This document shows positions 7,286 through 16,057 of a DNA stretch of 35,651 bases, piece after piece. Position 1 is the stretch's first letter. The number at the start of each line of letters is the position of its first letter. The notes below the pieces were generated by a model. That model was not told where the DNA came from. It did not search any database and saw only the letters and a list, made by a program, of their open reading frames with translations. This DNA comes from Rhizobium sophorae (GTDB lineage Bacteria; Pseudomonadota; Alphaproteobacteria; Rhizobiales; Rhizobiaceae). The DNA lies in assembly GCF_013087515.1 (NCBI RefSeq), contig NZ_JABFCN010000068.1:1-35651 (forward strand). The letters run 5' to 3'. Made by a program: the position numbers and the translations under genes.

Positions 7286-9049
7286 ATGACCTCAAGCACG
7301 ATCTTCAGCGGTGTTTCTCCGATATCTCTGCCTGCCTCAGCCAGCGGCGGGAATTCGCCGCTCACCTTGCGGGATATGCTCTTCTTTCTCAGAATGCGCT
7401 GGCTGTGGATTGCGGCGACGACTTTCGCTTTCCTCGTAATGGCAGGGAGCTACGTGCTGACCGCCGAACCGACGTTCGTTGCCAGCACGCAACTTGTGAT
7501 CGTCCCCCAGGTCAGCGGCTCCGAAGCACAGAGGGCTTTCGCGGAAGACGCGTTCATCGAGGGACAGTTGGAGATCGCCAAATCCAGCGATGTCGTCGGT
7601 GGAACGGTAACGGCACTTGGTCTCGATACCGATCCTGACTTTGTCGATCAGACGCCTTCGCTGCAGGATAGGGCAAAGAACTGGTTGATGGGGGTTTCTT
7701 CCGAACTGGATACGGAATCGCAGGAAGCGGCCGGCCCAGGACCGCGTGACACACAGCCGCAACAGCAGATCGAGGACGGGCGGATCCATGACAGGGCGGT
7801 CGCCACGCTGCTGAACATGATGGGAGTACGCCGGGTCGGGAGTTCGACGATCATCGAGATATCGGCTGCGGCGTCGACCCCGCAGCAGGCCGTCGATATC
7901 GCCGACACGCTGGCCAGGCAGTATATCCAGAAGAATATTGCGATGAAGGCCAATGCGTCCCGGCAATACAGCGAATGGCTGACCAGATTCGTAAGCGAGC
8001 AGCAGCGCGGACTGGCCGAAGCTGCCAGTGCCCTGGCCAGCTTCACGAGCAATCCGCGCGATCAGTTCAAGCTTGCGGAACTGCAGAGCGCGACTGACGC
8101 CCGCCGCACCCTTTATGAAAATACCTTGAATCAGCTGACCGAAGCCAAGCAGCGCATCACCTACCCGGTGTCGGATGCCACGATCGTCTCTCGGGCCACC
8201 CTGCCTCTTTCGAAAGCCAGACCACGCAGCACGCTCATCATCGCCTTTGCGGCGGCGGTTGGTCTTGGGGTCGGCTTCGCACTCGCCATGATACGGCACG
8301 CCGGCGATCGCCGGATCGTCCGGCCCCATCAGATCGCGGAAGCCGGTGGGCTGCCCTTTGTCACTTTGCTGGCGACATCGAGGACCCGCAATGGTCACTC
8401 TGCGCGTTTCCTCGCCGCCGGTACCGGCAGCAGCACCGCAGCCGCCTATCCTGTTATTCCAGGCATGGCGGAGCTGAGCGCGACGGTCGTTGGTCTTCGG
8501 CGCAAACGCCGGGTCATCATCGGAATCGTCGCCGTCAATCCCGGCAGCGGGGCATCGACCATAGCATGCGAACTTGCGGTGCTCTCGTCGATATCAGGAG
8601 CGCAGACGCTGCTGATCGATGCGGCTGCGCAGAAATCGTCGCTCAGCAAATCGATTGCGCCCCATAGTTCCACAGGCCTCGTCGATGTTCTCGACAATGG
8701 CGAACTGATCCAGACGGCGGCATTACCCCTCACCCCGACGCTGAAATTCCTACCCCTCGGCAAAGTCGAAGCGGTGACGCCGGCCATTCGCCTCAGTTCC
8801 CGCCGCACGCAGTTGAGCTTCGCCGACCTGAAAAAGGAGTTCGACGCCATATTCGTCGACATTTCCGCATTCTCTGCTTCGCCGGATGCCAATGCGATCG
8901 CGCCGGAACTGGACGGTGTCCTCTTGGTCACCTCGCACGGGCACACCTCGATCGACGATACCATGCACGTCATCGAGACCCTGCGGAATGTCGGCGCCGA
9001 GATCCTCGGCGCGATCATCAACCATGCACCGAAAAGAATAGAGTCATGA
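7286..9049 (+). CDS. Wzc/ExoP-like polysaccharide co-polymerase with degenerate kinase domain
   Basis: Inner-membrane chain-length/export regulator of 587 residues. It has a Wzz-type N-terminus with helix 1 (about 38-60), a large periplasmic part with a helical region near 220-290, helix 2 (about 315-337) and a cytoplasmic P-loop domain (about 405-587). The P-loop domain is atypical: the Walker A-like stretch NPGSGAST (418-425) has Ala423 where BY-kinases have Lys, Walker A' LLIDAAAQK (442-450) lacks the usual LLIDADxRRP, and the C-terminus ends KRIES with no tyrosine cluster. It is probably a pseudokinase that acts structurally with the export protein. ATG 7286 follows AGGA, and the stop overlaps the next start as ATGA. 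Confidence 0.88.
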   Translation: MTSSTIFSGVSPISLPASASGGNSPLTLRDMLFFLRMRWLWIAATTFAFLVMAGSYVLTAEPTFVASTQLVIVPQVSGSEAQRAFAEDAFIEGQLEIAKSSDVVGGTVTALGLDTDPDFVDQTPSLQDRAKNWLMGVSSELDTESQEAAGPGPRDTQPQQQIEDGRIHDRAVATLLNMMGVRRVGSSTIIEISAAASTPQQAVDIADTLARQYIQKNIAMKANASRQYSEWLTRFVSEQQRGLAEAASALASFTSNPRDQFKLAELQSATDARRTLYENTLNQLTEAKQRITYPVSDATIVSRATLPLSKARPRSTLIIAFAAAVGLGVGFALAMIRHAGDRRIVRPHQIAEAGGLPFVTLLATSRTRNGHSARFLAAGTGSSTAAAYPVIPGMAELSATVVGLRRKRRVIIGIVAVNPGSGASTIACELAVLSSISGAQTLLIDAAAQKSSLSKSIAPHSSTGLVDVLDNGELIQTAALPLTPTLKFLPLGKVEAVTPAIRLSSRRTQLSFADLKKEFDAIFVDISAFSASPDANAIAPELDGVLLVTSHGHTSIDDTMHVIETLRNVGAEILGAIINHAPKRIES

Positions 9050-10068
9050 CTTCACTTTCGGCAGAAGCAACCAGGCAGGACAGTCCGATCGGACCGGCGC
9101 CTGTTCATTGCGGCGCTGAAGCCATGGAGGGCCGCGCGCGCCGCCCATTACGAATGGCTGTGGGAATTGCTTCGGCAGGCCGCCCCTCGATACTGCGGGA
9201 GACCGTCGATTATCTCACCGCCCTGCCGGACCAGGCCGAGCGGCTGATCGTCTGCGTGCCCGTGATCGACGACGCCGCCGGCCTCGCCGACCGTCTCGAT
9301 GTGGAAGTCATCGTCGGCAGCCGTGGCCTGACCTCCCAGCGCAACAGAATCATCCAGGCAGCCGCCGCCGATACAGATATTCTGATCTTCCTGGACGACG
9401 ACTTCATTCCCGCAGCGACCTTCCTGTCGCGGATGGCGGCTGTCTTTGCGGCAAACCCCGACGTGGCGATCGCCACCGGCGAAGTCCTGGCCGACGGCAT
9501 CCTCGATGGCGGCCTCAGCATGTCAAAGGCCCTGCAGGTTCTTGAAACTGCGGGCGAAAGGGCCGGGCAGGTGGCGGAGGTTTATAACGCCTACGGATGC
9601 AACATGGCGGTTCGCCTTTCACCCGTTCTCCAGCACGCGCTCACCTTCGATGAACAACTGCCGCTCTACGGCTGGCTCGAAGACGTCGATTTCAGCCGGG
9701 CCATCGCCCGTTACGGCAGGTCCGTGCGTGTCGAAGGCGCTCGCGGCGTGCATCTCGGCGTCAGATCCGGGCGCCAGCCCGGCCGAAGACTCGGCTATTC
9801 GCAAGTTGCCAATCCTGTCTACCTGATCCGGAAGGGCACGATGTCGAAGGGCCGTGCTGTCGCACAGATCGGCCGCAACATCCTGGCGAATACGCGGGGC
9901 CTATTATTCAATGACCGCTTGATCGACCGATGGGGACGCTTGAACGGCAATTTGCTGGCGCTATCCGATCTTCTTGTCGGCCGCGTCTCTCCGTCCCGCA
10001 TCCTGGAATTTGGCAATCCCGCGCCGCGCGAGATGCCTTCGCCGTCGATCGCAACGAAACGGAGATAG
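9046..10068 (+). CDS. GT2 glycosyltransferase
   Basis: Predicted inverting GT-A family 2 glycosyltransferase (340 residues) adding a sugar to the EPS repeat unit on the cytoplasmic side. After a polar N-terminal tail of about 35 residues the fold begins RMAVGIASAGRPSIL. The DxD metal/nucleotide site is FLDDDF (D117-D119), and the WLEDVDFSRA region supplies the catalytic-base acidic pair. No clear membrane helix is seen. Its ATG overlaps the stop of the Wzc-like gene by 4 bases and it ends 6 bp before the export-protein gene, so it belongs to the same transcript. The sugar specificity is unknown; the ExoA/ExoO group is a comparable family. Confidence 0.87.
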   Translation: MTSLSAEATRQDSPIGPAPVHCGAEAMEGRARRPLRMAVGIASAGRPSILRETVDYLTALPDQAERLIVCVPVIDDAAGLADRLDVEVIVGSRGLTSQRNRIIQAAAADTDILIFLDDDFIPAATFLSRMAAVFAANPDVAIATGEVLADGILDGGLSMSKALQVLETAGERAGQVAEVYNAYGCNMAVRLSPVLQHALTFDEQLPLYGWLEDVDFSRAIARYGRSVRVEGARGVHLGVRSGRQPGRRLGYSQVANPVYLIRKGTMSKGRAVAQIGRNILANTRGLLFNDRLIDRWGRLNGNLLALSDLLVGRVSPSRILEFGNPAPREMPSPSIATKRR

Positions 10069-10074
10069 CAGACA

Positions 10075-11457
10075 ATGCAGTGCACATCCTTGTCCGGTCG
10101 CCTCATCTCCATCGCCCTTGCCTTGCTGGTATTTTCCGGCGTGACCGGCTGGAGCGTCGCCCATGCGGAAAACTATACCCTGGTGCCGGAAGATCAGGTG
10201 AGACTGCGTGTCGTCGAATGGCGATCATCGGATTCCCGGTATGCCAGCTGGGAAGCCCTCGGCGGAACATATACAGTCGACGATGCGGGTAATCTGGCGA
10301 TTCCGATCGCCGGCCAAGTGCAAGCGATCGGCAAGACGACGGAGCAGGTTTCCGATGCGATCGCCACTGCCCTCTCCGAAAAGGCCGAACTGCCGGGGAA
10401 GCCGTTCATCGCCGTGGAAATTGCCCAGCATGCGCCGATCTTCGTAACCGGGACCGTGCAGACCCCCGGGCGCTATGCTTTTGAAGCCGATATGACGGTC
10501 ATGAAAGCCGTCAGCATCGCCGGCGGCTTCCTTCGGGAGCGCGAGGAGAATACCGTCTTCGAGCGCGACCGGATCCAGGCTGCCGGCGCCTACCGAACAG
10601 CCATTCTCAACCGGCGCGATCTTCTGATGCGCCAGGCGCGGTTGCGCGCCGAGATCGCCGGCGAACAGAGTTTCGATATCCCTGCCGAACTCGCCGGAAC
10701 ACCCGATGTGGACAAGCTGAAGGCGCAGGAATTAAACCTGATGCGGTTGCGACGCGTCGACATCGAAAGCCAGATCGAAGCGGCGAGCGACCTCGCCCGT
10801 CTCTACGGCCAGCAGGTCCAATCACTCGAGGCCAAGATCAATTCGCAAAAGCGGCAGATCGACCTTGCGCAAAAGGAACTGGATAATGTCAACAGCCTGG
10901 TGAGCAAGGGCTTGGTCAGCAATAGCCGGCAGGTCACGGTCGACCGCGGCGTTGCGGATGCACAAGGCACCCTGATCGATCTCGAGGTCGCCCTGACCAC
11001 GGCTCGCCAGGGGCTGAGCGAAGCCGATCGCTCGAAGATCAATATCGTCAACCGGCAGAACAGCGAAAACCAGGAGCTGCTCAACCAGGTCAATCTCGCG
11101 ATCGGCAGGGCGGCGATCGACATTCAGGTGGCCCAGCTCCTGGGCGAACAGGCTGGCTACAGCGCTCAACTCGCCCAGATGAATACGGACATGCCGGGTC
11201 TTGGCAGAGCGCAAAAGAACTACAGGATCGTGCGTCGCAACGACGATGGCACTTATCGCAACATCGAGGCGGACGAGACGACCGCCTTGCGGCCGCATGA
11301 TGTCGTAGAGATCGGCATCAACACGGACCTCCAGACGACGTCGCCTCCGCTGCAGCAGTCCGCGCCACTGCAGCAAAGCTCGGCAGTTCCGCTGTCGGAT
11401 GTAGCAGGCGACAATCAGACGGCTCCCGGCTGGATATCCCAGACGGGATCGAATTAG
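10075..11457 (+). CDS. Polysaccharide export protein (ExoF-like, Wza family)
   Basis: Exported protein of 460 residues thought to form the periplasmic/outer-membrane part of the EPS export channel. It has a Sec signal peptide (about 1-31, ending AHA), then the polysaccharide-export domain beginning NYTLVPEDQVRLRV (about 33-110), an SLBB-type segment starting IFVTGTVQTPGRY (about 122-165) and a long helical/coiled-coil region (about 190-370). The tail is rich in Gln and Ser. No lipobox cysteine is seen at the cleavage site, so unlike Wza it is probably not a lipoprotein, which fits the ExoF type. It lies between the GT2 gene and the polymerase gene. Confidence 0.9.
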   Translation: MQCTSLSGRLISIALALLVFSGVTGWSVAHAENYTLVPEDQVRLRVVEWRSSDSRYASWEALGGTYTVDDAGNLAIPIAGQVQAIGKTTEQVSDAIATALSEKAELPGKPFIAVEIAQHAPIFVTGTVQTPGRYAFEADMTVMKAVSIAGGFLREREENTVFERDRIQAAGAYRTAILNRRDLLMRQARLRAEIAGEQSFDIPAELAGTPDVDKLKAQELNLMRLRRVDIESQIEAASDLARLYGQQVQSLEAKINSQKRQIDLAQKELDNVNSLVSKGLVSNSRQVTVDRGVADAQGTLIDLEVALTTARQGLSEADRSKINIVNRQNSENQELLNQVNLAIGRAAIDIQVAQLLGEQAGYSAQLAQMNTDMPGLGRAQKNYRIVRRNDDGTYRNIEADETTALRPHDVVEIGINTDLQTTSPPLQQSAPLQQSSAVPLSDVAGDNQTAPGWISQTGSN

Positions 11458-11466
11458 GGGGCGGTC

Positions 11467-11571
11467 GTGACCATTAACGACAGCTGGCGGCTTTCGCCTC
11501 GGGCATTGCGCCGGAAGGCGCTTTCGGCAAACCCGATGCCTCCGCCGCTCTCCGTCAGGATCGGGATCTGA
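11467..11571 (+). CDS. Possible 34-residue peptide before the polymerase gene
   Basis: A short frame with GTG start preceded by GGGGG fills the gap between the export gene and the polymerase gene and stops 3 bases before the polymerase ATG. It encodes a basic, proline-containing peptide (starts MTINDSWRLSPRAL) with no recognisable domain. It could be a real coupling peptide, or an alternative reading of leader RNA. There is no homology evidence. Confidence 0.22.
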   Translation: MTINDSWRLSPRALRRKALSANPMPPPLSVRIGI

Positions 11572-11574
11572 AGC

Positions 11575-13041
11575 ATGTCGATAGAACCGATCGGCTTCAT
11601 CGTTCTGCTGCTTGGCCTGCTTAGCATGGTCAACGGGGCGCGTTTTGCGATCACGACACTTTGCCTGTCGACGCTGCTCGGAGCGGCAGCGGCTCTCCAA
11701 TTGCCCGCGCTAGGCGGCAGCAGCATCCAGCCAAGCCATCTTCTCGTGCTTTTTCTCGTGGTAGCCGCCCTGCTGCGCCCGGCTCAAACACAGGCGACGC
11801 TCGCCAGCATCGCCTATCCGGGTCCCGGTTTCTGGTTTGCCGCCTACATCCTGTTTTCCGTGGCATCATCTTTCTTTTTGCCGCGCATCTTTGCAGGCGC
11901 GACCCTCGTCTACTCCTCTGCGCGAGACACCACGGGCATGATGTCGACGGTGGCGGCTCCCCTATCGCCGGGTTCGTCCAATCTCAGCCAGTCTGTCTAT
12001 CTGCTCGGCGACCTCGCCTGTTTTGCCGTCGTCTCGGGGCTTGCCAGGCTCGGCTATGCCCGTTTCATCGCACTGCAGTTAATCGTCGCCTCGATCGCAT
12101 GTTTTGCCCTGGCGTTGATTGACATCGGAACATTCCTAACCGACCAGTCCTACCTGCTCGATGTCATCAGAAACGCGAACTATACGATGCATACGGCCGA
12201 GACGATCAGCGGCTTCAAACGCATCGTCGGGCCGTTCCCCGAAGCAAGCACTTATGGCGCGGTTGCATTAGCCTATTTTTCCTTCACGCTTCTGCTCTGG
12301 CTGGAGCGCGTCCAAAGTCGTATGGCAGGACTTGCAACGCTTTTCATCGGCCCGACCATCGTCCTCTGCACATCGACAACCGCCTATATTGCGGGCATTT
12401 TCGTAGTCTGCATGTTCGTTCTGTTTTGCCTGAAACGACTGATCAGCGGCCCTGCCAAGACCCCGCATGTGACTTTCCTGGTGATCACGCTGTTCTTGAT
12501 TCCCTGCGCCATCGTCGCACTCAGCCTTGTCCCCGATGCGTGGAATTCCATCGCCGGCCTGATGAGCACCACCTTGTCGGACAAGCTCCAATCGCAATCC
12601 GGTGAAGAGCGCACCGCCTGGAATACGCTGGCATTGATCGCATTCGTCGATACCGCCACCTTCGGCGCCGGGCTCGGCACGGTTCGAGCGTCGAGTTTTA
12701 TCGCTGCGCTGCTCTCCAATGTCGGATTGACCGGCACTCTTCTCTTCGCCGCCTTCCTGTACAGCCTTGTGAGGGCCTCCGGCCGGCACATTTCAGGCGA
12801 TCGGGAGACGCACGCGATCGGAACCGCTGCGGTTATGGCATCCATCGCACAGGTCGCCTCGGCAGCGATATCGGGGAGCGGCACGGATCTCGGCTTGCTA
12901 TTCAGCACCACGGCAGGTCTGGCGGCCGGCTGCCTGGCAACCAATACCTCCCCCAGGCGCGCGACCCGATCGCTTGCCAATCGAACCCCGCTGGAGACAT
13001 CGACATCTCTGATGAGAGCGCCGATGTTTTCAACACGATGA
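11575..13041 (+). CDS. EPS polymerase, Wzy/ExoQ-like membrane protein
   Basis: Multi-spanning inner-membrane protein of 488 residues with about 11-12 hydrophobic segments and a periplasmic loop in the second half, the architecture of O-antigen polymerase/ligase and ExoQ proteins. It would join lipid-linked repeat units in the periplasm. Motifs such as FPEASTYGAVALAYF (about 222-236) and the loop GEERTAWNTLALI (about 343-355) are of the type seen in this family. The last 45 residues are hydrophilic. It is the last gene of the rightward operon and converges with the ExoX-like gene that ends at 13173. Placement beside export and co-polymerase genes supports the call, since Wzy sequences are poorly conserved. 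Confidence 0.82.
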   Translation: MSIEPIGFIVLLLGLLSMVNGARFAITTLCLSTLLGAAAALQLPALGGSSIQPSHLLVLFLVVAALLRPAQTQATLASIAYPGPGFWFAAYILFSVASSFFLPRIFAGATLVYSSARDTTGMMSTVAAPLSPGSSNLSQSVYLLGDLACFAVVSGLARLGYARFIALQLIVASIACFALALIDIGTFLTDQSYLLDVIRNANYTMHTAETISGFKRIVGPFPEASTYGAVALAYFSFTLLLWLERVQSRMAGLATLFIGPTIVLCTSTTAYIAGIFVVCMFVLFCLKRLISGPAKTPHVTFLVITLFLIPCAIVALSLVPDAWNSIAGLMSTTLSDKLQSQSGEERTAWNTLALIAFVDTATFGAGLGTVRASSFIAALLSNVGLTGTLLFAAFLYSLVRASGRHISGDRETHAIGTAAVMASIAQVASAAISGSGTDLGLLFSTTAGLAAGCLATNTSPRRATRSLANRTPLETSTSLMRAPMFSTR

Positions 13042-13172
13042 CGCCCGCATTGGGCCGAAGCCGGCCGACCGCACCGCATCTTTCAAGGATCGCCTGTAAA
13101 AGCAGTCCATCGGACAAACGCCGTCCTGCGAGGCCAGTCGCAGAAACCTATGCTGCGGGTTTTATGTCGACA

Positions 13173-13472
13173 TCAGCCTTGCGGGCGCTCGCTGGTGGTC
13201 GCGACGCTATCTTCAACGGAATTGTTTTCGCGCAGCCTGGCGCTGCGCCGCAAAAGCCCCGACAGGAACACGCCTGCCAGATAGCCGATTTCCATGAGCA
13301 CGAGGATGGCGATGCCGGAGAGCATGGCCGCGATCACGGAAGACCCGTCGGCGAAAGCCACCCCGCCGAAGCCGATTGCCACCAGGATTGCAAAAATTGC
13401 AAAAGCCCAGGCGCGGATGGAAGCTCCGGCAGCGATCGAAATCACGGCTGCCCCGAGTGTGGTGATCAACAT
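13173..13472 (-). CDS. ExoX-like small membrane protein, copy 1
   Basis: A 99-residue protein with about three hydrophobic segments (about 4-16, 21-43 and 48-73) and a charged C-terminal tail. The segment LVLMEIGYLAGVF resembles the conserved membrane segment of ExoX-type EPS repressors, small proteins known in rhizobia to lower EPS by acting on the ExoY-type sugar transferase. Start at ATG 13472 with AAGGGGG 7 bases upstream; the longer open frame adds nothing hydrophobic. A clear paralogue is at 18066-18362: both start ML, share SIAAGA-IRA-AFAIFA and LVLMEI-YLAG, and end RP-G. The ExoX assignment is an inference from size, topology, one motif and location. Confidence 0.75.
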   Translation of the reverse strand: MLITTLGAAVISIAAGASIRAWAFAIFAILVAIGFGGVAFADGSSVIAAMLSGIAILVLMEIGYLAGVFLSGLLRRSARLRENNSVEDSVATTSERPQG

Positions 13473-13779
13473 GACAATCCCCCTTGCCTCCGCATTCCGA
13501 CAAGGGACCCGGCACCAAACGCCGTACCGCGAAACAACATGTCGAAACATAGCCTTTTGACAGGCAAGGCACTCTTCATGGTGAATATCTCAACAATGAA
13601 ACATACAAAAGCCGCCAGCAGCCAGACCCCGATCCAGCACCACCGCACTGGATGCTGGCTATATATACCGAACAGGGCCTTCATATGACAGACCCATCGG
13701 CTCAATTCACAACTGTTCCCTCGCCTCGCAAAGACAACACCGTTTCATTTGTATTGCGCACACTCGGAAAGGTGATGAC
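13473..13779. other. Intergenic region upstream of ExoX-like copy 1 and the GT8 gene
   Basis: About 300 bp of divergent control region between the ExoX-like gene (leftward) and the GT8 gene (rightward). A leftward frame from ATG 13684 to 13466 encodes 72 residues with one hydrophobic stretch and overlaps the ExoX-like start, but it has no good ribosome-binding site and its second half looks like chance sequence. I leave it uncalled. The GT8 start at 13780 has AAGGTGAT just upstream. Confidence 0.4.
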
Positions 13780-14691
13780 ATGAACAACCAGTGCATCGTC
13801 TACGTCACGGATGTCGAATATTCATTTCCGACCATTCTCTCGGCGCTTCAGGCTCGCAAATTCGCAAGCCCTGCGACCGACGTCTGCGTTCTGATGTCGG
13901 AACATCTCGACAATTTCGAAGAGCTGAAAGCCCTGCTTGCAAGGAGTGGGGTCATATTGACCGATGCGACCGAAGCATTGCAGGAGTCGCTAGGCAAGCT
14001 CGATGGCGCGCATTTCCAGGGACGCATCAGCGTCAGCACGATGGCGAAGCTGGTCCTGTGCGAAGTCTTGCCTGCCCACTATACGCAGATCATCTATCTC
14101 GATGGGGATACACAGATCGTCAGCGATCTCGGTGAGTTTGAAAGCGCCACCGTGCCCGAAGGCAGGTTTTTTGCCGCGCGCGATTACACGGCCATCCATG
14201 ATTTCCTCAACACGGGAAAGGATAGCCACTACTTCAACGCGGGCGTTCTGAAATTCCACCGCAACGGCTGGATCGGACAGGAGGCGCTTGAGCTTTTCGC
14301 CAGGAATCCCGAGGCCTGCGAGGGCAAACATGATCAGGGAGCATTGAACTATGTCTGCGGTTCCTCGCTCACCCTTATCTCGAACCGCTGGAACTTCCCC
14401 AAGCAGTTCCTCCACCTGGTGAACATGTCCTCCTTGTCAATCGTCCACTATATGGCGCATCCGAAGCCATGGCATGGAACCTTCTTTCCGTGGAGCGACA
14501 CGGAAAGCCAAGTCTATGTCGACCTGCGCAAAGCGCATCCGATCTATAACGCGCTCTATCGCGGCATAAGTTTCGACCGTAAAATACTGTATAAATATCG
14601 GTCGATGCGGGCGCGCATGGAGCACGCCGTTCAAAAAGACCAGCCCAATCCGCGGGTCCAGAGCCTGCTCGTCGGTGATTACATCGTATGA
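13780..14691 (+). CDS. GT8 glycosyltransferase
   Basis: Predicted retaining GT-A family 8 transferase of 303 residues, the family of LPS galactosyl/glucosyltransferases and glycogenin. The fold starts IVYVTDVEYSFPTILSA (about 6-22). The metal-binding DxD is IIYLDGDTQ (D108, D110), followed by HYFNAGVLKF and HDQGALNYV, and the C-terminal metal/diphosphate motif HPKPWHG is present. All motifs are intact, so it should be active. It overlaps the next gene by 4 bases and both lie outside the main convergent EPS operons, so they may add side-chain sugars. The donor sugar is not readable. Confidence 0.9.
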   Translation: MNNQCIVYVTDVEYSFPTILSALQARKFASPATDVCVLMSEHLDNFEELKALLARSGVILTDATEALQESLGKLDGAHFQGRISVSTMAKLVLCEVLPAHYTQIIYLDGDTQIVSDLGEFESATVPEGRFFAARDYTAIHDFLNTGKDSHYFNAGVLKFHRNGWIGQEALELFARNPEACEGKHDQGALNYVCGSSLTLISNRWNFPKQFLHLVNMSSLSIVHYMAHPKPWHGTFFPWSDTESQVYVDLRKAHPIYNALYRGISFDRKILYKYRSMRARMEHAVQKDQPNPRVQSLLVGDYIV

Positions 14692-15872
14692 TGAAGCGGA
14701 TCGATCCCACCGGAGGCGAATATCCTGGCGACGTCAGCGGGAAACACGGGATCGTCGCTTCCCGCGCGGATGCGCGCGCAAAAGCAGGCCTTTTTCCAGA
14801 AATGAAAAGGGAGAACGCGTCTTCGCGGCGTGAATGTTCGGGACAGAATATGAGTTACAGGGCTTCCGTCGCCAGCATCTCCCATTACGCGAAAGCCCGC
14901 CTGCGCCGGTCGCTGAAAGCCCGGCAGCTTCGCTATGACCTGCTGCGCGACGGGCTCAAGCACGCACGTCACGTCGTCATATGCGTCATCCGCGATGAGG
15001 GACACCGGCTGGCCTTCTTCCTGCAATATTATCGCGATCTCGGCTTCGAGCACTTCATCTGCATCGACAACGGCTCGACCGACGGCACGGCCGAGTTGCT
15101 GTCCAGCTTCGACGATGTCTCCCTTCTTTCGGCTCATGGTTCCTATAAGGCGGCGAGATTCGGAAACGACTGGATCAACGAAGTCATCAATCGGCACTGC
15201 CGGGAGAAGTGGGTCCTCTATGTCGATGCGGATGAGTTTCTGGTCTATCCGCACTGCGATACCCGGCCGATCGATCAATTGACCGCCTACATCGATTCCA
15301 TGGGCGGTCATTCCCTCCGCTCCGTCATGATCGACATGTACAGCCCGCATCCGGTTCTCGAAAACATATGCGAACCCGGCCGCAACCCGCTCGAAGTCTG
15401 CAATCTTTTCGACCGGTCCGGCTATGTCGCGCATTTCGACAAACGCAACAGGACGACATGGATCAAGGGCGGCGTTCGCGGGCGCGTCTATTTCCACGAC
15501 CGGCTCTGGGATGGCCCCGCGCTCAACAAGATACCGCTGGTCTATGTGGCGGGAGAGCGCCTGTTTCTTAAATCATCGCACCAGGTCTGGCCGCTCTCTC
15601 TGAATTTGGGCGACATGCGCGGAGCGCTCGGCGTATCCGGCGCCCTTCTGCATTTCAAGTTCCTGTCGACCTTCGTGCATAAGGTTGCCGATGCGGCACA
15701 CCGGTCGCAACATACGGAGGAATATACCGTATACTCCTCGGGCAGAGACATGGATAACTTCGTCTATGACGATACGGGCACCTACAGAAGCTGGAAGGAC
15801 CTGTCCGATCATGGGCTCATACAGGGTGAAGGCTGGAAATACTGGAGAAATGCTTCCGAGAGCGAAGTCTAA
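14688..15872 (+). CDS. GT2-type glycosyltransferase (Glyco_tranf_2_4 / GT92-like)
   Basis: Predicted glycosyltransferase of the cytosolic group that begins HVVICVIRDEGHRLAFFLQYY (about 95-115), continues HFICIDNGSTDGT and has the DxD-like metal site VLYVDADEF (D180, D182). A later conserved block includes LLHFKFLS. Length is 394 residues from ATG 14688, whose ATGA overlaps the GT8 stop. The first 54 residues look unstructured, and an ATG at 14850 (after GGGACAG) would give a 340-residue protein closer to the conserved fold, so the start is uncertain. It forms a two-gene unit with the GT8 gene and ends before a bidirectional terminator. Confidence 0.85.
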   Translation: MMKRIDPTGGEYPGDVSGKHGIVASRADARAKAGLFPEMKRENASSRRECSGQNMSYRASVASISHYAKARLRRSLKARQLRYDLLRDGLKHARHVVICVIRDEGHRLAFFLQYYRDLGFEHFICIDNGSTDGTAELLSSFDDVSLLSAHGSYKAARFGNDWINEVINRHCREKWVLYVDADEFLVYPHCDTRPIDQLTAYIDSMGGHSLRSVMIDMYSPHPVLENICEPGRNPLEVCNLFDRSGYVAHFDKRNRTTWIKGGVRGRVYFHDRLWDGPALNKIPLVYVAGERLFLKSSHQVWPLSLNLGDMRGALGVSGALLHFKFLSTFVHKVADAAHRSQHTEEYTVYSSGRDMDNFVYDDTGTYRSWKDLSDHGLIQGEGWKYWRNASESEV

Positions 15873-15994
15873 GTATGTTGCGCCAAATGCGCAGCGATTT
15901 TGGGACGACGTGCGTCAAGCCAAGCGCTAACACGCCAACCTGATCTTTCAGCCTGCTTCGTCTGACTATCAACTTCCACTGTCATCAAACACAA

Positions 15995-16013
15995 AACCCG
16001 CCGGCGGCGGGTT
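15995..16013. terminator. Bidirectional hairpin terminator
   Basis: AACCCGCC-GGC-GGCGGGTT is a perfect 8-bp stem with a 3-base loop between two convergent genes. On the minus strand it is followed by a T-rich run (TTGTGTTTG), so it best serves the regulator ending at 16058. It may also stop the glycosyltransferase transcript from the left. Confidence 0.7.
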
Positions 16014-16057
16014 CTGTTGAGGCTTGCTGCCGTTCTGTTTTTTATCGCGGCGAAGCC

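Noticed and set aside
13466..13684. A 72-residue one-helix protein before ExoX-like copy 1
   Set aside because: No good ribosome site, no counterpart upstream of copy 2, and the second half looks like chance sequence.
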